NCBI RefSeq assembly: GCF_002196855.1
Contig: NZ_NIPW01000025.1
Coordinates: forward strand, 46,762-110,761
Direction of reading: 5' to 3'
DNA: 64,000 nucleotides
Origin: Haematobacter genomosp. 1
GTDB taxonomy: Bacteria; Pseudomonadota; Alphaproteobacteria; Rhodobacterales; Rhodobacteraceae
The position numbers were made by a program, and so were the translations under genes. This document shows positions 63,328 to 64,000 of the stretch, one piece after another. Each line of letters starts with the position of its first letter. Position 1 is the first letter of the stretch. Below the pieces are notes generated by a model, which saw only the letters and a program-made list of their open reading frames with translations, made no database searches and had not been told where the DNA came from.

Positions 63328-63754
63328 GAACACCTCATCTTCGACATGTTCTGTCTCGGGAAGCACGGGGATGGAGGGATTTATTTCTTCGGCCCGCTGT
63401 CTTTGGCCGGCGAAAAGGTCGGATATGTCTGACGCAGTGGCTTTGAATCGCGTTGAAAGCCCTCTGGATTGATCAGCGGGAGGTGGTGCACCAAAGCCCG
63501 GCTCCAGCCTTCGCTGTCCACGCACCAGCCTCGGTTCAGCCAAGCGTGTAGCCTGACCACGGGATCTAAGGGCCTCCCAGACTCAGGTGACGGGCCCGAT
63601 CTGCGGGGTGCCCGGCATGAAGGCGAACCTCATATTACCTCACGCGCAAAAAAAGCCTCCGCCCTCTTCGGGATGTCAGGCTCCGCCCGATTCCGGGTGA
63701 CCTTTTTCTTCATGGCGCAATCTTGGCCAGGTTGGCCCACATCTGACCGTTCCA
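63328..63754. other. Gene-poor stretch before the IS fragment
   Basis: I see no confident gene here. A minus-strand frame (63301-63543, 80 codons) and a 27-codon minus-strand frame (63630-63713) are open but lack recognised domains, and the first overlaps the end of the DUF1045 gene on the other strand. The sequence CCGGGTGACCTT near 63694 recurs near 63800 inside the IS fragment, so the stretch may hold insertion debris. Confidence 0.5.
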
Positions 63755-64000
63755 GGGGCGTTGTTGCGCTAATCGGCAGGAGGCCGATCTTCCCCTTTCC
63801 CGGGTGACCTTCATCCCACGTCAGTGATCTCGGCGGTGCCGAGAGCATTATATTTGTTCATGATGGCAATTCGGATCTGGACCTCTGCGGTCTGTCGATC
63901 CGGGTGGCGGGAGGCGATGCGTTCGCCGAACGCCTTGAGGCAGTTCATCCGCGCCTCGACCCGACTTCGGACGTGGTAGCCGACCGAGCGTTTCCAGTTG
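63755..64000 (-). mobile_element. IS5-family insertion sequence, right part (cut by window edge)
   Basis: The transposase reading frame enters from the right edge and stops at 63811; about 50 bases beyond it, GGGGCGTTGTTGCGCTAAT (from 63755) resembles the terminal repeat of IS5-type elements. The other end is outside the window, so neither the full repeat nor the target duplication can be checked. Confidence 0.6.
63811..64000 (-). CDS. IS5-family transposase, C-terminal fragment (cut by window edge)
   Basis: The minus strand encodes at least 62 residues ending at a TGA at 63811-63813. The segment NWKRSVGYHVRSRVEARMNCL (part), LKAFGERIASRHPDRQTAEVQIRIAIMNKYNALGTAEITDVG resembles the C-terminus of IS5-type DDE transposases with the late glutamate of the catalytic triad in SRVEARM. 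The frame is open to the window edge, so the rest of the protein, and whether it is intact, cannot be seen. Confidence 0.75.
   Translation of the reverse strand, partial: NWKRSVGYHVRSRVEARMNCLKAFGERIASRHPDRQTAEVQIRIAIMNKYNALGTAEITDVG

Noticed and set aside
63630..63713. Minus-strand 27-codon frame (MKKKVTRNR...)
   Set aside because: Too short and without homologue or Shine-Dalgarno support to be called a gene.
1..64000. CRISPR arrays, tRNA and rRNA genes
   Set aside because: No regularly spaced repeats and no tRNA- or rRNA-like sequence were seen in the gaps between genes.

Overview
The window looks like chromosomal DNA of a GC-rich alphaproteobacterium, most likely a member of the Rhodobacterales (Roseobacter/Rhodobacter type). 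The reasons are gene content and order: parB-parA-rsmG-mnmG-mnmE-rho next to hemJ, then maf-aroE-coaE-dnaQ facing secB; hrcA-grpE divergent from rph-rdgB; and a flagellar cluster preceded by a CtrA-like site. No tRNA, rRNA or CRISPR array was seen. A partial IS5-type transposase runs off the right edge and an XdhC-like gene is cut by the left edge.

Layout. 1-9.1 kb is catabolic/accessory: XdhC end; an SsuABC/TauABC-like importer (permease, binding protein, ATPase); a small alpha/beta hydrolase whose nucleophile serine is replaced by glycine; a flavin-dependent luciferase-like oxidoreductase; and a three-gene membrane dehydrogenase (Tat-exported small subunit, GMC flavoprotein with a Cys cluster, triheme cytochrome c). 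9.1-14.1 kb carries heat-shock and housekeeping genes (grpE, hrcA, rph, rdgB, ridA-like, hemW, DUF454). 14.0-27.8 kb is the replication-origin neighbourhood: parAB with two parS sites inside rsmG and mnmG, then mnmE, rho and hemJ on the minus strand, a 400-bp gene-free segment with DnaA boxes, GANTC sites and repeated GGATC motifs (candidate oriC), then maf, aroE, coaE and dnaQ on the plus strand. secB, fxsA, a Tim44-like gene, mltA and smr follow.

28-41.3 kb holds a GABA-type aminotransferase with a cupin-XRE regulator; a TetR-controlled RND efflux pump (adaptor and pump, no outer-membrane channel gene here); and a DctB/DctD-type two-component system directly upstream of a tripartite tricarboxylate transporter (tctC-tctB-tctA). 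41.4-45.6 kb is the pheS-pheT operon, split by a TIR-domain gene of the CAP12/PycTIR type. That gene's base composition visibly differs from its neighbours, so it is a probable imported defence or NAD-processing gene lodged inside an essential operon, and it is the most striking item in the window.

45.7-54.4 kb is a surface-glycan cluster: neuB, neuC and neuA homologues (a CMP-nonulosonic acid pathway), a GT25-type transferase, two further glycosyltransferase-like genes (one RgpF-like) and two tandem, diverged Kdo-transferase (GT30-like) genes. A short-chain dehydrogenase follows. 55.2-62.6 kb is flagellar: fliF-fliH-fliN-fliP on the minus strand diverge from fliL, an unassigned gene, a motE-like gene, motA and an unassigned 596-residue exported protein. 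A DUF1045 2H-phosphoesterase-like gene and a mostly non-coding stretch lead to the IS5-type fragment at the right end.
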